Shown: positions 5,992 through 15,378, numbered from the stretch's first letter. The stretch is 64,000 bases of DNA from Victivallis lenta (GCF_009695545.1 NZ_VUNS01000001.1:372001-436000), one strand, 5' to 3'. Notes: generated by a model not told the origin, from the letters alone. Numbers and translations: made by a program.

Positions 5992-8247
5992 ATGAAATGG
6001 AAGCTGATGATACTGCCGGCGCTCCTTCTGCCGGTACTGGCGGCGGCGGCTCCGAAACTGGTCGAAAACGGGCGTTCCGACTATGCGATCGTCCTGCCGC
6101 AATCGGCGATTCTGCCGGAAGAGACAGCCGCAAAGGAACTGCAGTCGATGCTGAAACGCATCTCCGGCGCAGAACTGCCGATCGTCCGGGACGAAACCTA
6201 CGCGGGCAAAGCGATCCTGCTCGGCCGGAGCGACCGGACCGCGCAGCTGCTCGGCGTCGATTTCCGGGAACTCCGTCCCGACGAAATCCTGCTGAAGCAG
6301 TGCGGCGACGACCTTGTCCTCTCCGGAGACCGGCCGCGCGGCACCCTCTATGCGGTATATGAATTCCTCGAAGAACTCGGCGTGCGCCGCTGGACCTTCC
6401 GGGATGAAGAGATCCCGCACCTTGCGACGATCGGGCTGCCGCCCCGCGACTGCCGGTATGCGCCGCCGTTCGAAGGGCGCGACCGGCTCGGCGGCACCAA
6501 CGGAACCTATGGGGCCTGGATGCGGGTCAACGGCCACTACCTGAACGTGCCGGAGTCGCACGGCGGCGTGATCAGGCTGATCGGCTGGTGCCATACCTTC
6601 GGCGAAATGATTCCGCCGAGGGAGTTTGCGAAAAGCCACCCCGAATATTTCGCGGAGGTGGACGGGAAACGCGGCGTATGGGACGACCGGAACGGCTTTC
6701 CGCAGCTCTGCCTCTCGAACCCGGAAGTGCGCCGGATTCTGCGGGAAAAGACGCTGGAACGGCTCCGGAGCGAAAAGAATTCGAGAATCATCTCCGTCTC
6801 CCAGAACGATTCGTGGGGAGCAATGGCGGAGAACTACTGCCGCTGCGAAAAATGCGCCGCGCTCGACCAGGCGGAGGGAAGCCCGATGGCGTCGGTTCTG
6901 AGCGTCGTCAACGAAGTGGCCGATGCGGTGAAGAAGGAGTTTCCCGGCGTGCTGGTCGAAACCATCGCCTATCACTATACCCGCCGGCCGCCGGCGACGC
7001 TCCGGCCGCGCGAAAACGTCATCATCCGATTCTGCACGAGGAACAATTTCCTCTATCCGTGGGATTCCGGGGAGAACGCGGCCGGCAGGGACGAATTTCT
7101 CGCCTGGAGCCGGATTGCGCCGAAGCTGTACGTCTGGAATTACACCGCGAATTTCGGAAACACGATGATGCCGCACCCGTCGCTGCGCAACTATGCCGCC
7201 GATCTCCGGTTCATGGCGGCAAACAATGTGATCGCCGTGCTTGAGCAGGGCTACGGCCGCGGTCTGACCGGCGACCTGCTTCCGCTGCACAATTACCTGT
7301 TGTGCAAACTGATGTGGAATCCGCAGCTGGACCAGGAAAAACTGACCGACGAATTTCTCACCGGATATTACGGCGCCGCGGCTCCGGCTGTCCGGGAATA
7401 CATGGATGCGAGCTGGGAGCTGTTCCGCCGGCGCGCTCTGAAGCTCGGCGGCAGCATGATCGAAAAAGAGGCGCTTCCGCTGGCGGACCTCTTGGAACTC
7501 AAGAGGATTTTCGACCGTGCGGAACAGCTCGTGCAGTCCGATCCGGCCCGGCTGCTGCGGGTCAGGACCGCCGCCATGGTGGTCGACCTGCCGATTCTCC
7601 ATTCGGCGGAGGCGGCATATGAAAACCGGGAGACCCCGGCCGGCCGCGAGCTGCGTTCCCGGCTCGACCTCCCGGCTCTGGTCCGGAAAACCGCGGAAAC
7701 CTACCGGAAGCTGGACTGCCGGGATTTCTACCGAGAAAACGGCCGGCTGTCGATCGATTCATATATCGACACCGCCGCCAAACGGGTGACCGGCGACTGG
7801 AGCGGCGGCCGCCCGGCTCCCGACATCTGCCGGGATGTCCGTCCGGAGGATTGGCGGCGTTTCGGCCCGGAGTCGTTCGTCTCCTGGGAATGCACGCGGA
7901 AACAGGAAGACGGCGCAACCGTCCTGGAGTTCCCCACCCGGAAAAACAACTGGCTGGTCCACTGGAATTACCGTCCGGAATTCGGACTCGACGGTGAATG
8001 GCGGGTTTTCGTCGCCCTGCGGACCGAAACCGCCGTGCGGAACGGCAATGCCCTTATGATCGGAAGCAGCGGCTTCGGGCAGCGCCCGGTACGCATCGAC
8101 GAATGCCGCGGGAAGCAGTTCCGCTGGATCGACTTCGGAGTCCGGAACTTCAAGGGCGGCGGCAGGCTGGTCTTCGCGCCCAGCGGAATCGACCAGAAAC
8201 TCGAAATCCGCGAAATCGTCCTGGTGCGGGAGAACCGTTCGAAATGA
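5992..8247 (+). CDS. Secreted DUF4838 / alpha-glucuronidase-N-like glycan-active protein
   Basis: 751 residues. The start at 5992 gives a clean signal peptide (MKWKLMILPALLLPVLAAAA). Residues ~25-130 match the GH67/GH20-type N-terminal domain (ILPEETAAKELQSML, GKAILLGRS, GTLYAVYEFLEE). It continues into a large alpha/beta region of DUF4838 type with ENYCRCEKCAAL and NVIIRFCTRNNF. The last ~150 residues form a beta-rich module (DICRDVRPEDW onward). Family members occur in polysaccharide-use loci and are presumed hydrolases, but their activity is largely uncharacterised. It lies in one operon with the regulator, the pseudopilin and the solute-binding protein, whose ATG overlaps its stop (ATGA). 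An earlier in-frame ATG at 5968 is unlikely. Confidence 0.78.
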   Translation: MKWKLMILPALLLPVLAAAAPKLVENGRSDYAIVLPQSAILPEETAAKELQSMLKRISGAELPIVRDETYAGKAILLGRSDRTAQLLGVDFRELRPDEILLKQCGDDLVLSGDRPRGTLYAVYEFLEELGVRRWTFRDEEIPHLATIGLPPRDCRYAPPFEGRDRLGGTNGTYGAWMRVNGHYLNVPESHGGVIRLIGWCHTFGEMIPPREFAKSHPEYFAEVDGKRGVWDDRNGFPQLCLSNPEVRRILREKTLERLRSEKNSRIISVSQNDSWGAMAENYCRCEKCAALDQAEGSPMASVLSVVNEVADAVKKEFPGVLVETIAYHYTRRPPATLRPRENVIIRFCTRNNFLYPWDSGENAAGRDEFLAWSRIAPKLYVWNYTANFGNTMMPHPSLRNYAADLRFMAANNVIAVLEQGYGRGLTGDLLPLHNYLLCKLMWNPQLDQEKLTDEFLTGYYGAAAPAVREYMDASWELFRRRALKLGGSMIEKEALPLADLLELKRIFDRAEQLVQSDPARLLRVRTAAMVVDLPILHSAEAAYENRETPAGRELRSRLDLPALVRKTAETYRKLDCRDFYRENGRLSIDSYIDTAAKRVTGDWSGGRPAPDICRDVRPEDWRRFGPESFVSWECTRKQEDGATVLEFPTRKNNWLVHWNYRPEFGLDGEWRVFVALRTETAVRNGNALMIGSSGFGQRPVRIDECRGKQFRWIDFGVRNFKGGGRLVFAPSGIDQKLEIREIVLVRENRSK

Positions 8248-9719
8248 AACGCCTGTTTGCCGGAATCGCCGTCCTGCTGGCGCTTGCGTCGGCAGCCACC
8301 GTCATGAGCCTGCGCAGCCGCTCCGGCCGGCCGGAGATCGTCTGGACGGCGGGATTGTCGCAGGACCGGGTCGAGCAGGCCGCCCTGTTCCATGAATGGC
8401 TGCGGAACGAAGGATATGTCGACGAAAACGGCGAGCTCCTGTTCACGCTGCGGCTCGAGGCGGCCGACAACCAGAGCACGCTGATCCAGGCGGTCTCCGG
8501 CGTGGCCGGCGACCTGATCGACCATGTGCCGGTCAGCCGCTTCGCTCCGATGGGCGTGCTGGAGGACATCACGGAATTCGCGGCGGAGAACGGGCTCGAC
8601 CCGGCCCGGAACTATCCGGGCGCCGCCTCGCTGCTGACCAGCGGAGGGCGACAGTACGCTTTCCCGTGCAACCTCGCGGCGCGCGGACTGCTGGTCAATC
8701 TCGACACCTTCGTCGAATACGGCGTCGAACCGCCGCCGGAAGAGTGGACGCCGGAGGAGTTCGAACGGATCGGCCTCGAATTCACCCGCCGCGCCAACGC
8801 CGGAAAAGCACGGCAGGAAGTTTTCTTCGCCGGGCCGATGCCGGGAATGATCCTGCCCCTCGCCCGCAGTCTCGGCGGCGACGTATTCAACGAGACGATG
8901 ACCGCCTCCGCGCTCGCCTCGCCGGCCTTCGAGAAGGCGCTTTCGCTCTACTGCCGCTGGAGCGGCGAACTGAAGCTGATCCCGGATGCGTCCGACATCG
9001 CCTCCGAGAGCGCCGACAGCTCGAGCGCGAACGGCGAAGCGACGCCGCAGCTTATGCGCGGCCGCTACGGCATGATCCTGACCGGCCGCTATGTGAACAT
9101 GGACCTGCGGCGTTCCCCGCGCGGAACTTTCCGCTACGGTTTCGTGCAATTTCCGGAATACGGGTTCAAAAACACCGAACTGACCGTGCGCTGCACGTCA
9201 ATCTACAAGGGTTCGAAGCACAAGGAGTTCGCGAAGATTTTCCTGAAATTCCTCGCCGGCCGGGATTATAACGAACTGCTGATCCGCAGTTCGGACGGCC
9301 TGCCGCCGAATCCGGCCTGGGCGAAGGAGAATCCGGCGTTCCACACCCCGCCGGAACGGCCGTTCGAGGGGAAGCTCCATACCAATGAGCTCAAATGGGC
9401 GCTCGCCATCGGCATCCCGGAAAGCCGGAGCCCGTTCTATCCGCTGAACGACAATAAAATCAATTATGCGCGCCAGAAGGTCGAAAACAAGCTCGCCTCC
9501 GTCCCGGAAGCGCTGCGCCTCGCCGCCGATGCGATCGACCACTCCATCCGCGCCGCAGTCGAAGGAACGCCTTCGCTGCGGGAGCCGTACCGGCAGGCAT
9601 GCGAACTCCAGAAGAAAATCGACGCCAGAAAAGCCGCCGGGGAAAAAATACCGGCGGCATGGATATCGAATCCGTTCTTCCTGAGTTACTACCGGTCAAA
9701 GGGAATGCTCGCCGAGTAA
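8244..9719 (+). CDS. Extracellular solute-binding protein, probable sugar binder
   Basis: 491 residues. The N-terminus (MKRLFAGIAVLLALASAATV) is a signal or anchor helix without a lipobox Cys. The body has solute-binding family 1 character: a first strand EIVWTAGLSQD, DLIDHVPVSRFAPMGVLEDI (target localisation), YAFPCNLAARGLLVNLDTF, and a late GRYGMILTGRYV. Such proteins deliver oligosaccharides to ABC permeases, but no permease or ATPase gene follows in the window, so this one works with a transporter elsewhere or as a sensor. Its start overlaps the DUF4838 stop, implying translational coupling. A nearby GGGAG serves as ribosome binding site. Confidence 0.78.
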   Translation: MKRLFAGIAVLLALASAATVMSLRSRSGRPEIVWTAGLSQDRVEQAALFHEWLRNEGYVDENGELLFTLRLEAADNQSTLIQAVSGVAGDLIDHVPVSRFAPMGVLEDITEFAAENGLDPARNYPGAASLLTSGGRQYAFPCNLAARGLLVNLDTFVEYGVEPPPEEWTPEEFERIGLEFTRRANAGKARQEVFFAGPMPGMILPLARSLGGDVFNETMTASALASPAFEKALSLYCRWSGELKLIPDASDIASESADSSSANGEATPQLMRGRYGMILTGRYVNMDLRRSPRGTFRYGFVQFPEYGFKNTELTVRCTSIYKGSKHKEFAKIFLKFLAGRDYNELLIRSSDGLPPNPAWAKENPAFHTPPERPFEGKLHTNELKWALAIGIPESRSPFYPLNDNKINYARQKVENKLASVPEALRLAADAIDHSIRAAVEGTPSLREPYRQACELQKKIDARKAAGEKIPAAWISNPFFLSYYRSKGMLAE

Positions 9720-9833
9720 TTCCCTTCGTTCTTTGCCTTGCGTCCTCGGGCGCCCCGGCACACCCGCGGGCTCCCTCCGCTCCGGAAAGCGAAACCGCCG
9801 GGGAGTCAAACAGGAGCCGGGCCGGCATCTCCT

Positions 9834-11000
9834 TCAGACGAATGCGTGTTCGATGCGGATTGAAACTTTGACCCTCTCGCCATATTTTTCGAGCTCCCGC
9901 TGAAACATTTCGCGCAGCTCGGCGGGTTTGGCCGGACAGTCGCGCGGCACAAGCAAATCGAACCGGAGAAGCAGCGAACCGGCGGCATGGCTCATCCGGA
10001 AATCGTAGACCTGAAACCGTGCGTCGAAGCCGTGCGCCGTGCCGACCGCGGCGATGCGCCACTTCTTGTACTCCGGGTCATCCTTCTCGAACGGGTCGCA
10101 GTGCAGAACCAGGCGCACCGGCAGCGAAAGCGCGACTTCGCGCTCGGTGTTCTCGAGCGAGTCGTGAATGGACACCGGGTCCGCGTCGGAATTCACCTCG
10201 GCGTGGGCCGTCGCAAAATAGCGGCCGGGACCGTAATTGTGCATCATGAGGTCGTGAATGCCGCAGATGTCCGGATTCTCAAGCACCTTGTCGACCAGCT
10301 TCTCCACAAGCGCACGGTCGGGAGCTTCGCCGAGCAGCGGATTGATCGTGTCGCGGACCACCTTGACGCCGCCGACCACGACCATCGCGGCGACGACGAC
10401 TCCCGCGATGCCGTCCACCGGAAAGGTCGTCAGCGTGCTTGTATACAGGGAGATCAGCACCACCAGCGTGGTCAGGATGTCGCTCAGGCTGTCGAAGGCC
10501 GTCGCGCGCAGCACCGCCGAATCGATCCGCTTCGCGATGTTCCGGTAAAAGAAGAGCATCCAGAGCTTCACAGGGATCGAACAGGCGGCGAAAATAAACA
10601 GAACCGGAGACAGATGAACCTCGGCCGGTTCGACGATCCGTTCGACGGAACTCTTGAAGAAGTTGAGCCCGACCGCAATGATGATGACCGCGACCACCAG
10701 GCCGGCCACATACTCCATGCGGCCGTGCCCGAACGGGTGCTGGTCGTCGGCGGGCTTGGCCGCGAGGCGCGCCCCGAAGAGCGCGATCACCGAAGAACCC
10801 GCGTCGGACAGGTTGTTGACGGCATCCGCCATCACCGCGATGCTGCCGGTCAGCAGACCGACCGACAGCTTCACGGCGAACAACAGAAGGTTGCACACGA
10901 TCCCGACCGCACCGCCGAGAACACCGTAGGCCTCCCTGACACGCTGGTCGGACGTGCGCCCGGGGTGCTTTACGAACAGACGAATCAGCAGTCCGGTCAA
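9834..11000 (-). CDS. Cation diffusion facilitator (CDF) metal efflux transporter
   Basis: 388 residues from a TTG start preceded by a GGGGTG-type ribosome binding site. The membrane part has about six helices and the CDF metal-site motifs: Asp59/Asp66 in ADAVNNLSDAG and His87/Asp85 region in DDQHPFGHG. It is followed by FKSSVERIVEP, typical of the family. The C-terminal ~100 residues form the cytoplasmic dimerisation domain (HDLMMHNYGPGRYFATAHAE). Members exchange Zn2+, Mn2+, Co2+ or Fe2+ for protons; the specificity here is not readable. It lies 25 bases downstream of the zinc alcohol dehydrogenase, apparently cotranscribed; the two share only a zinc theme. Confidence 0.9.
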   Translation of the reverse strand: MTGLLIRLFVKHPGRTSDQRVREAYGVLGGAVGIVCNLLLFAVKLSVGLLTGSIAVMADAVNNLSDAGSSVIALFGARLAAKPADDQHPFGHGRMEYVAGLVVAVIIIAVGLNFFKSSVERIVEPAEVHLSPVLFIFAACSIPVKLWMLFFYRNIAKRIDSAVLRATAFDSLSDILTTLVVLISLYTSTLTTFPVDGIAGVVVAAMVVVGGVKVVRDTINPLLGEAPDRALVEKLVDKVLENPDICGIHDLMMHNYGPGRYFATAHAEVNSDADPVSIHDSLENTEREVALSLPVRLVLHCDPFEKDDPEYKKWRIAAVGTAHGFDARFQVYDFRMSHAAGSLLLRFDLLVPRDCPAKPAELREMFQRELEKYGERVKVSIRIEHAFV

Positions 11001-11025
11001 AGCCGCACCCCTTTCCTCACCAGGC

Positions 11026-12141
11026 TCAGTCGACGATGACCGCGACCTTGATGCCCTGCATGTTCACGTTGACTTCGAGCGCTTCCTGGATGCGGTCGAG
11101 CGGAATGTGGTGCGTCACAAGCTTCTCCATCGGCAGGCCGATTCCGGCCGCACGGCGCAGGAACGCGAACGCGGTCGGGTAATCCTGCGGCGAGTAGACC
11201 CACGAACCGACCGCCGTAACCTCCTTGTTGCAGAGGTCGTAATGCGGGTCGATCGTGCAGGTTCCGCTCGGCAGGAAGAAGCCGACTTCGCAGAGGCCGC
11301 CGCCGCGGCGGACCATCTTCCACGCGTTCGCGGCAGCCGCCGGAACGCCCGTGCACTGAAAGACGAAACCGGCGCCGAGGCCGTCGCTCTCCTTGCGGAT
11401 TTCAGCGAGCATGTCGTCGAACGAAGCGTATTTCGTGAAATTGAAGGTTGCGGTCGCCCCCATCTCCTTCGCGAGCTCGAGGCGGTTGTCATTGCCGTCG
11501 ACCGCGATGATCTTGTCGATGCCGAGCGTGCGGAGCACGGCGAGAACCATAAGCCCGATCGGGCCGCAGCCCTGCACGAGAACCTTCGTATTGAAATTCA
11601 GCAGCCCGGTCGTCTTGGCACGCTCGACTGCGTGGACGGCGACGGCGGCCGGCTCGATCAGCATGCGCTGGTCGAGCGAAAGACCGGTCACGTTGAAGAA
11701 GGTCGAATTCGGGCGGATCTTCAGATATTCGGCATAATAGCCGTTCAGGTGCGTGTCGTCATCCGGGAAAAGGCCGTAGACGCCGCAGTTTTCGCAGAGG
11801 TTCGTGCGGGCCGGGGTATTCCGGCAGGCATCGCAGTGGCCGCACGGAATCACGCAGGTCACGATCTTGTCGCCGAGCTTGACCGGGACGCCGGCGGAGT
11901 CCTTCGTGATATTTTTGCCGAGCTTGACGATCTCGCCGGAACCTTCATGGCCGAGGACGACCGGGCAGAGGTTGAACGGGTCGCGCTTGTACTCATGCCC
12001 GTCGGTACCGCAGACGCCGCACCCTTCGACCTTGATCAGCATTTCATCATCGCCGATCGGCGGAATCGGGAACTCCCGCATTTCGAATTTGCCCGGAGCG
12101 ACCAGAACGGCAGCTTTGGCAGTTTCTTTCATTTGCTTCAC
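11026..12141 (-). CDS. Zinc-dependent medium-chain alcohol (polyol) dehydrogenase
   Basis: 371 residues of the MDR superfamily. The catalytic zinc region includes CGVCGTDGHE and GHEGSGEIVKLG. The structural zinc site has its Cys residues in PCGHCDAC and NLCENC. The Rossmann nucleotide motif is GCGPIGLMVLAVL, followed by an acidic VDGND, suggesting NAD. Closest families by pattern are sorbitol, threonine and butanediol dehydrogenases; the substrate is not settled. A GAGGTG ribosome binding site precedes the ATG. The upstream leader (12142-12190) contains GGCCCGCTGGGCC, a palindrome that may be regulatory. The CDF gene follows. Confidence 0.88.
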   Translation of the reverse strand: MKQMKETAKAAVLVAPGKFEMREFPIPPIGDDEMLIKVEGCGVCGTDGHEYKRDPFNLCPVVLGHEGSGEIVKLGKNITKDSAGVPVKLGDKIVTCVIPCGHCDACRNTPARTNLCENCGVYGLFPDDDTHLNGYYAEYLKIRPNSTFFNVTGLSLDQRMLIEPAAVAVHAVERAKTTGLLNFNTKVLVQGCGPIGLMVLAVLRTLGIDKIIAVDGNDNRLELAKEMGATATFNFTKYASFDDMLAEIRKESDGLGAGFVFQCTGVPAAAANAWKMVRRGGGLCEVGFFLPSGTCTIDPHYDLCNKEVTAVGSWVYSPQDYPTAFAFLRRAAGIGLPMEKLVTHHIPLDRIQEALEVNVNMQGIKVAVIVD

Positions 12142-12268
12142 CTCTTTTTTCGATACTTCACACGTTACAAGGCCCAGCGGGCCATCTGTATAAGATAGCG
12201 TTTTCCGCCGTTTTTTTCCAGTCGGAAACAGAGGAATTCCGAAAAAAACGGAAAGCCGGAATCCGAAA

Positions 12269-12311
12269 ATGAAAAACAGGCGCCGCCGCGGTTGAAAACG
12301 GCGGAGCCTGC
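12269..12311 (-). terminator. Intrinsic terminator after the small secreted protein gene
   Basis: On the reverse strand AGGCTCCGCCG pairs with CGGCGGCGCCT around a short AT-containing loop and is followed by GTTTTTCATTTT. It separates the 12331 gene from the dehydrogenase. Confidence 0.8.
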
Positions 12312-12330
12312 AATGCGGCGGCGTCCGGAA

Positions 12331-12843
12331 CTACTTCACTTCATAAAGCTTCGCGCCGCTGATCTCGAATACCGTGCCGGGGGCGGCAAAACCGAGGAAC
12401 AGGCACGGCATGCGGTACGGTTTCGTGATCTCCTCCTTCGGCGTGAACTGAAGCGAAACCTGCGCCGGTTCGCCCGCCTTGAGGCCCAGTTCCCGATTGA
12501 CCAGCGAAGAGTACGGCGCGCCGTTCAGCATGATGAAGGTCTGAATATTCACCGCCTTGTTCGCCTTGACCGTCAGGTCGGCCCGGTAGGTTGTCCCGGC
12601 CTTCAGCGGCGTCGTGCTGACCGTCCAGAACTGAATGTTCGACGGATTCGTGGCCGGCGTCACATTCCGGACGACCTCGACCGTGAACACGCCGTCTTTG
12701 AACGAATTCTTCACGCCCTGGTCCTTGGCCGCATAGACGTAGCGGTCTTTGTCCAAATTCAGCTCGAACTCCTTTACGAGGACATCCTCGGCCGCCGCAC
12801 CGACGGCAAACGCCATCGCCAACATCGCCAGCATCTTCTTCAT
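12331..12843 (-). CDS. Small secreted beta-sandwich protein, carbohydrate-binding-module-like
   Basis: 170 residues with a signal peptide (MKKMLAMLAMAFAVGAAA, cut near residue 18). The mature part alternates strands and ends TVFEISGAKLYEVK, the usual closing strand of CBM4/9/22-type jelly-rolls. Mid-protein LKAGTTYRADLTVKANKA is the matching core strand pair. No catalytic residues are apparent. Family inference: it binds a glycan or forms part of a surface assembly. It has its own promoter and terminator, so it is a single-gene unit. The jelly-roll reading rests on pattern only. Confidence 0.6.
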   Translation of the reverse strand: MKKMLAMLAMAFAVGAAAEDVLVKEFELNLDKDRYVYAAKDQGVKNSFKDGVFTVEVVRNVTPATNPSNIQFWTVSTTPLKAGTTYRADLTVKANKAVNIQTFIMLNGAPYSSLVNRELGLKAGEPAQVSLQFTPKEEITKPYRMPCLFLGFAAPGTVFEISGAKLYEVK

Positions 12844-12894
12844 TCCGTTTCTCCTTCTGTTCGGGGCGGAACCTCTCCGTCCGCGTTGTTCTGA

Positions 12895-12923
12895 AATATA
12901 ACCGTTCCCCGGACGAAAGTCAA
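12895..12923 (-). promoter_or_regulatory. Sigma-70 promoter for the small secreted protein gene
   Basis: Reverse-strand TTGACT (12918-12923) and TATATT (12895-12900), spacer 17. A strong AGAAGGAGAAA ribosome binding site follows before the ATG at 12843. Confidence 0.7.
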
Positions 12924-13046
12924 GCGCATCAGAATGGGGGGCAGAATATACCGAACGCAGGATAAATATTCATGCAAACAGGAGAATCCGCCATTCCAAA
13001 CCCGGAAAATCCCTCTATATTATATTAAAACGAAAGGATCGACAAC

Positions 13047-15185
13047 ATGCCGAAAATCACCTCTTCCCGTTACATCGAAGCCATGACCCCGTGGCTGGAC
13101 AAACTGCCCGAATACCTGCGGCAGTGCGAGTTTGATCCGTCCCTCTCCTGCTACGGCACCGGCGAAAGCGCCCACTGGCCGACCCAGAGCAACTGCAATG
13201 TCTTCGCGGCGCTGGCCGTGCTCTCCGAAGCGCCGGAACTGCCGGAGAAGCAGCGTCTCGAACTGCGCGGCACCGCGCTCTCCCTTCTGCGCTATGCGAT
13301 GGCGACTCATGTGACCGGCCGCATCCCGGCAACCGACGGCAAATCGTGGGGACACCACTGGATCAGCGTGCTCGGACTCGAACGCATGAGCCACGGCGTC
13401 AATGCGATCCGCGAACACCTGACGGAGGGGGATTGCACCGCCCTGCGGAACCTCATGATCTCCGAATCGGACTGGCTGCTCGACGAATATCCGGTCGAGG
13501 CCGACATGCTCGGCAACTCCGGCAGGAACAAGCCCGAATCGAACATCTGGAACGGCGGCATCCTGCTGCGCACCGCGCTCGATTATCCGGACGCCCCGCG
13601 CGCCGCGGAATACCGCGAAAAAGCGACGAAATTCCTGCTGAACGGCCTGTCGCATCCGCTCGACGCGGCGGACGAAACCCGCTACAACGGCAGGCCGGCC
13701 CGCGAATATCATGTCGGCTTCAACTTCACGCCGAACTGGTCGCTCGATCACCACTGGTACCTGAACGTCGGCTACATGGTGATCTGCCTGTCGAACCTCG
13801 CCATGCTGCATTTCTACTGCCGGGAACGCGGCTTTGAGCCGCCGCCGGAGCTCTACCGCCACGCGGACGACCTCTGGCGGCTGGTCAAGGCGTGCACGTT
13901 CCGCGACGGGAGGCTGCTGCGGATCGGCGGCGACACCCGCGCCCGTTACACCTACTGCCAGAACTACGCAATCCCGATGTGGCTCTTTGCGGCCGACGCG
14001 CTCGGCGATCGGGATGCGGCGGAATTTGAAAAAGGGTGGCTCGACATCGTCCGCCGCGAAGCTGCCGCGAACGGCGACGGCGGCTTTTACAGCCGCCGCC
14101 TCGCGCAGATCGCGGGCGTCAGCTACTACTACTTCACCCGGCTCGAATCCGACGCGGTGCTCTGCCTCTCCTACGGCGCCTACTGGCGGCGGAAGTTCGC
14201 GCTGCCGGACGATTCTCCGGAATTCCCGGTCAACCCGCCCTTCTCCTGGCAGGACGAATACCACGGCGCGACTTTTCTGCGCGACGGAAACGCAGCGCGT
14301 TCGTTCGTCTGGCACGCCGCGCAGGGGCCGGCGGGCGTCTGCGTCCCGGCCGACCGCAGCGACATGGCGGAGTGGCAGAACAACCTGCGCGGAGAGATCC
14401 GCTCAAGCTGCACGCCGCAATCGACCCACGGCCGCAGCAGCCACACGCTGTTCCCGGGCGGTTTCCTGAACAGCGGCGTCTCGGAGTGGGAGGAGCGCAA
14501 TCCGCAGGGGGAAGGCGAAGGCGTCTACGCCTATGCGCGCCACCGGACCGCCTGCGCCGCGCTGCCGGACGGAAAAACCATGCTGTTTCTCGAGTACGCC
14601 GTCATGACCAAGGAGGCGACCATCGACGAAATCAAGGGAATGAGCCTCAAAATGCCGAACGACCTCTTCAACGGAGGAAAGCGCGTCTACCGTGCGCCGG
14701 GAAACGTCGAAATCGAACTGCCCGGGAACCCGGGAAGCACGGATTCCCGCACCGTCTCCTCCGACCGTCTCTCGATCGACGGCGCGCTGAACGTCTACAG
14801 CCTGTACGGCAGCGACACGCTGACCATCCGCCGCCCCGCGTCGCGCGAGATCGTGATTCACCGCAAAAACGGTCCGTGGATGTATTCGCTCTACGCCGAT
14901 GAAATCTGCAACACTTATCGAAGCGGCTGCGGCCGGGTCCGACCCGGAACCGTCGTCCTCGACGGCGGTTACGCCGTCGCGGCGGGCGGGGAACTCGAAA
15001 CGCCGGTTTTCCGGCGTCTCCCGCAGAACGGCCTGCTCCGCATGGTCGAGTTCCGGAACGAATCCGGCCGCTGGCTCTTCGCGGCGAACTTCGGGGAAGA
15101 GGCCGCCGCCCCGCAGCTCCCCGCCGGAGCAGCGCTCCTCGCCGGTTCGCTCAAGCCCGGCCGCGCGGCCCTCTGGCAACTCTGA
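13047..15185 (+). CDS. Cytoplasmic alpha/alpha-toroid protein, possible glycan lyase or hydrolase
   Basis: 712 residues with no signal peptide. The first ~400 are helical repeats rich in aromatic and His motifs (GKSWGHHWISVLGLERM, NWSLDHHWYLNVGYMV, SYYYFTRLESDAVLC), as in alpha/alpha-toroid enzymes of polysaccharide lyase or unsaturated-glycosidase type. The C-terminal ~300 are beta-rich (VSEWEERNPQGEG, SGRWLFAANFGEE), like the beta-sandwich of such lyases. I did not recognise a specific family, so the function is open. An AT-rich TATATTATATT (about 13015-13025) and GAAAGGA precede the ATG. The gene stands alone before the glycosidase/LacI operon. Confidence 0.55.
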   Translation: MPKITSSRYIEAMTPWLDKLPEYLRQCEFDPSLSCYGTGESAHWPTQSNCNVFAALAVLSEAPELPEKQRLELRGTALSLLRYAMATHVTGRIPATDGKSWGHHWISVLGLERMSHGVNAIREHLTEGDCTALRNLMISESDWLLDEYPVEADMLGNSGRNKPESNIWNGGILLRTALDYPDAPRAAEYREKATKFLLNGLSHPLDAADETRYNGRPAREYHVGFNFTPNWSLDHHWYLNVGYMVICLSNLAMLHFYCRERGFEPPPELYRHADDLWRLVKACTFRDGRLLRIGGDTRARYTYCQNYAIPMWLFAADALGDRDAAEFEKGWLDIVRREAAANGDGGFYSRRLAQIAGVSYYYFTRLESDAVLCLSYGAYWRRKFALPDDSPEFPVNPPFSWQDEYHGATFLRDGNAARSFVWHAAQGPAGVCVPADRSDMAEWQNNLRGEIRSSCTPQSTHGRSSHTLFPGGFLNSGVSEWEERNPQGEGEGVYAYARHRTACAALPDGKTMLFLEYAVMTKEATIDEIKGMSLKMPNDLFNGGKRVYRAPGNVEIELPGNPGSTDSRTVSSDRLSIDGALNVYSLYGSDTLTIRRPASREIVIHRKNGPWMYSLYADEICNTYRSGCGRVRPGTVVLDGGYAVAAGGELETPVFRRLPQNGLLRMVEFRNESGRWLFAANFGEEAAAPQLPAGAALLAGSLKPGRAALWQL

Positions 15186-15193
15186 AGCCGCCG

Positions 15194-15232
15194 GACCGGG
15201 AGCGGCGCTCCGCAAACGGGCCTCTCCCGGTC
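15194..15232 (+). terminator. Hairpin after the toroid gene
   Basis: Perfect 9-base arms GACCGGGAG / CTCCCGGTC nine bases past the stop codon. There is no T-run, so it may stabilise the 3' end rather than terminate. Confidence 0.4.
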
Positions 15233-15264
15233 TCCCGGCCGATTCTCCCCGTGAAAGCCCGGCT

Positions 15265-15282
15265 TTAGCAATTTTTTGCTAT
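15265..15282. promoter_or_regulatory. Upstream operator copy (TTAGCAA-4-TTGCTA)
   Basis: TTAGCAATTTTTTGCTAT, a palindrome with one arm base changed. It lies 17 bases upstream of the -35 box. A near-identical copy lies at 15332-15349, 67 bases away centre to centre. Confidence 0.6.
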
Positions 15283-15298
15283 TTTTTTATTTTCCTTC

Positions 15299-15327
15299 TT
15301 GCCTTTGCCGCCGATTTGTAATATAAT
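15299..15327 (+). promoter_or_regulatory. Sigma-70 promoter of the glycosidase-LacI-pseudopilin operon
   Basis: TTGCCT (15299-15304) and perfect TATAAT (15322-15327), spacer 17, placed between two operator copies. Confidence 0.75.
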
Positions 15328-15331
15328 ATTA

Positions 15332-15349
15332 TTAGCAAATAATTGCTAA
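15332..15349. promoter_or_regulatory. Downstream operator copy (TTAGCAA-4-TTGCTAA)
   Basis: TTAGCAAATAATTGCTAA has perfect 7-base arms and covers the transcription start. With the copy at 15265 it would allow a LacI-type tetramer to loop the promoter. The likely binder is the LacI protein encoded third-from-promoter at 17967. Confidence 0.7.
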
Positions 15350-15378
15350 AACATATAATCAGCCCGGAGGGATGCTTC

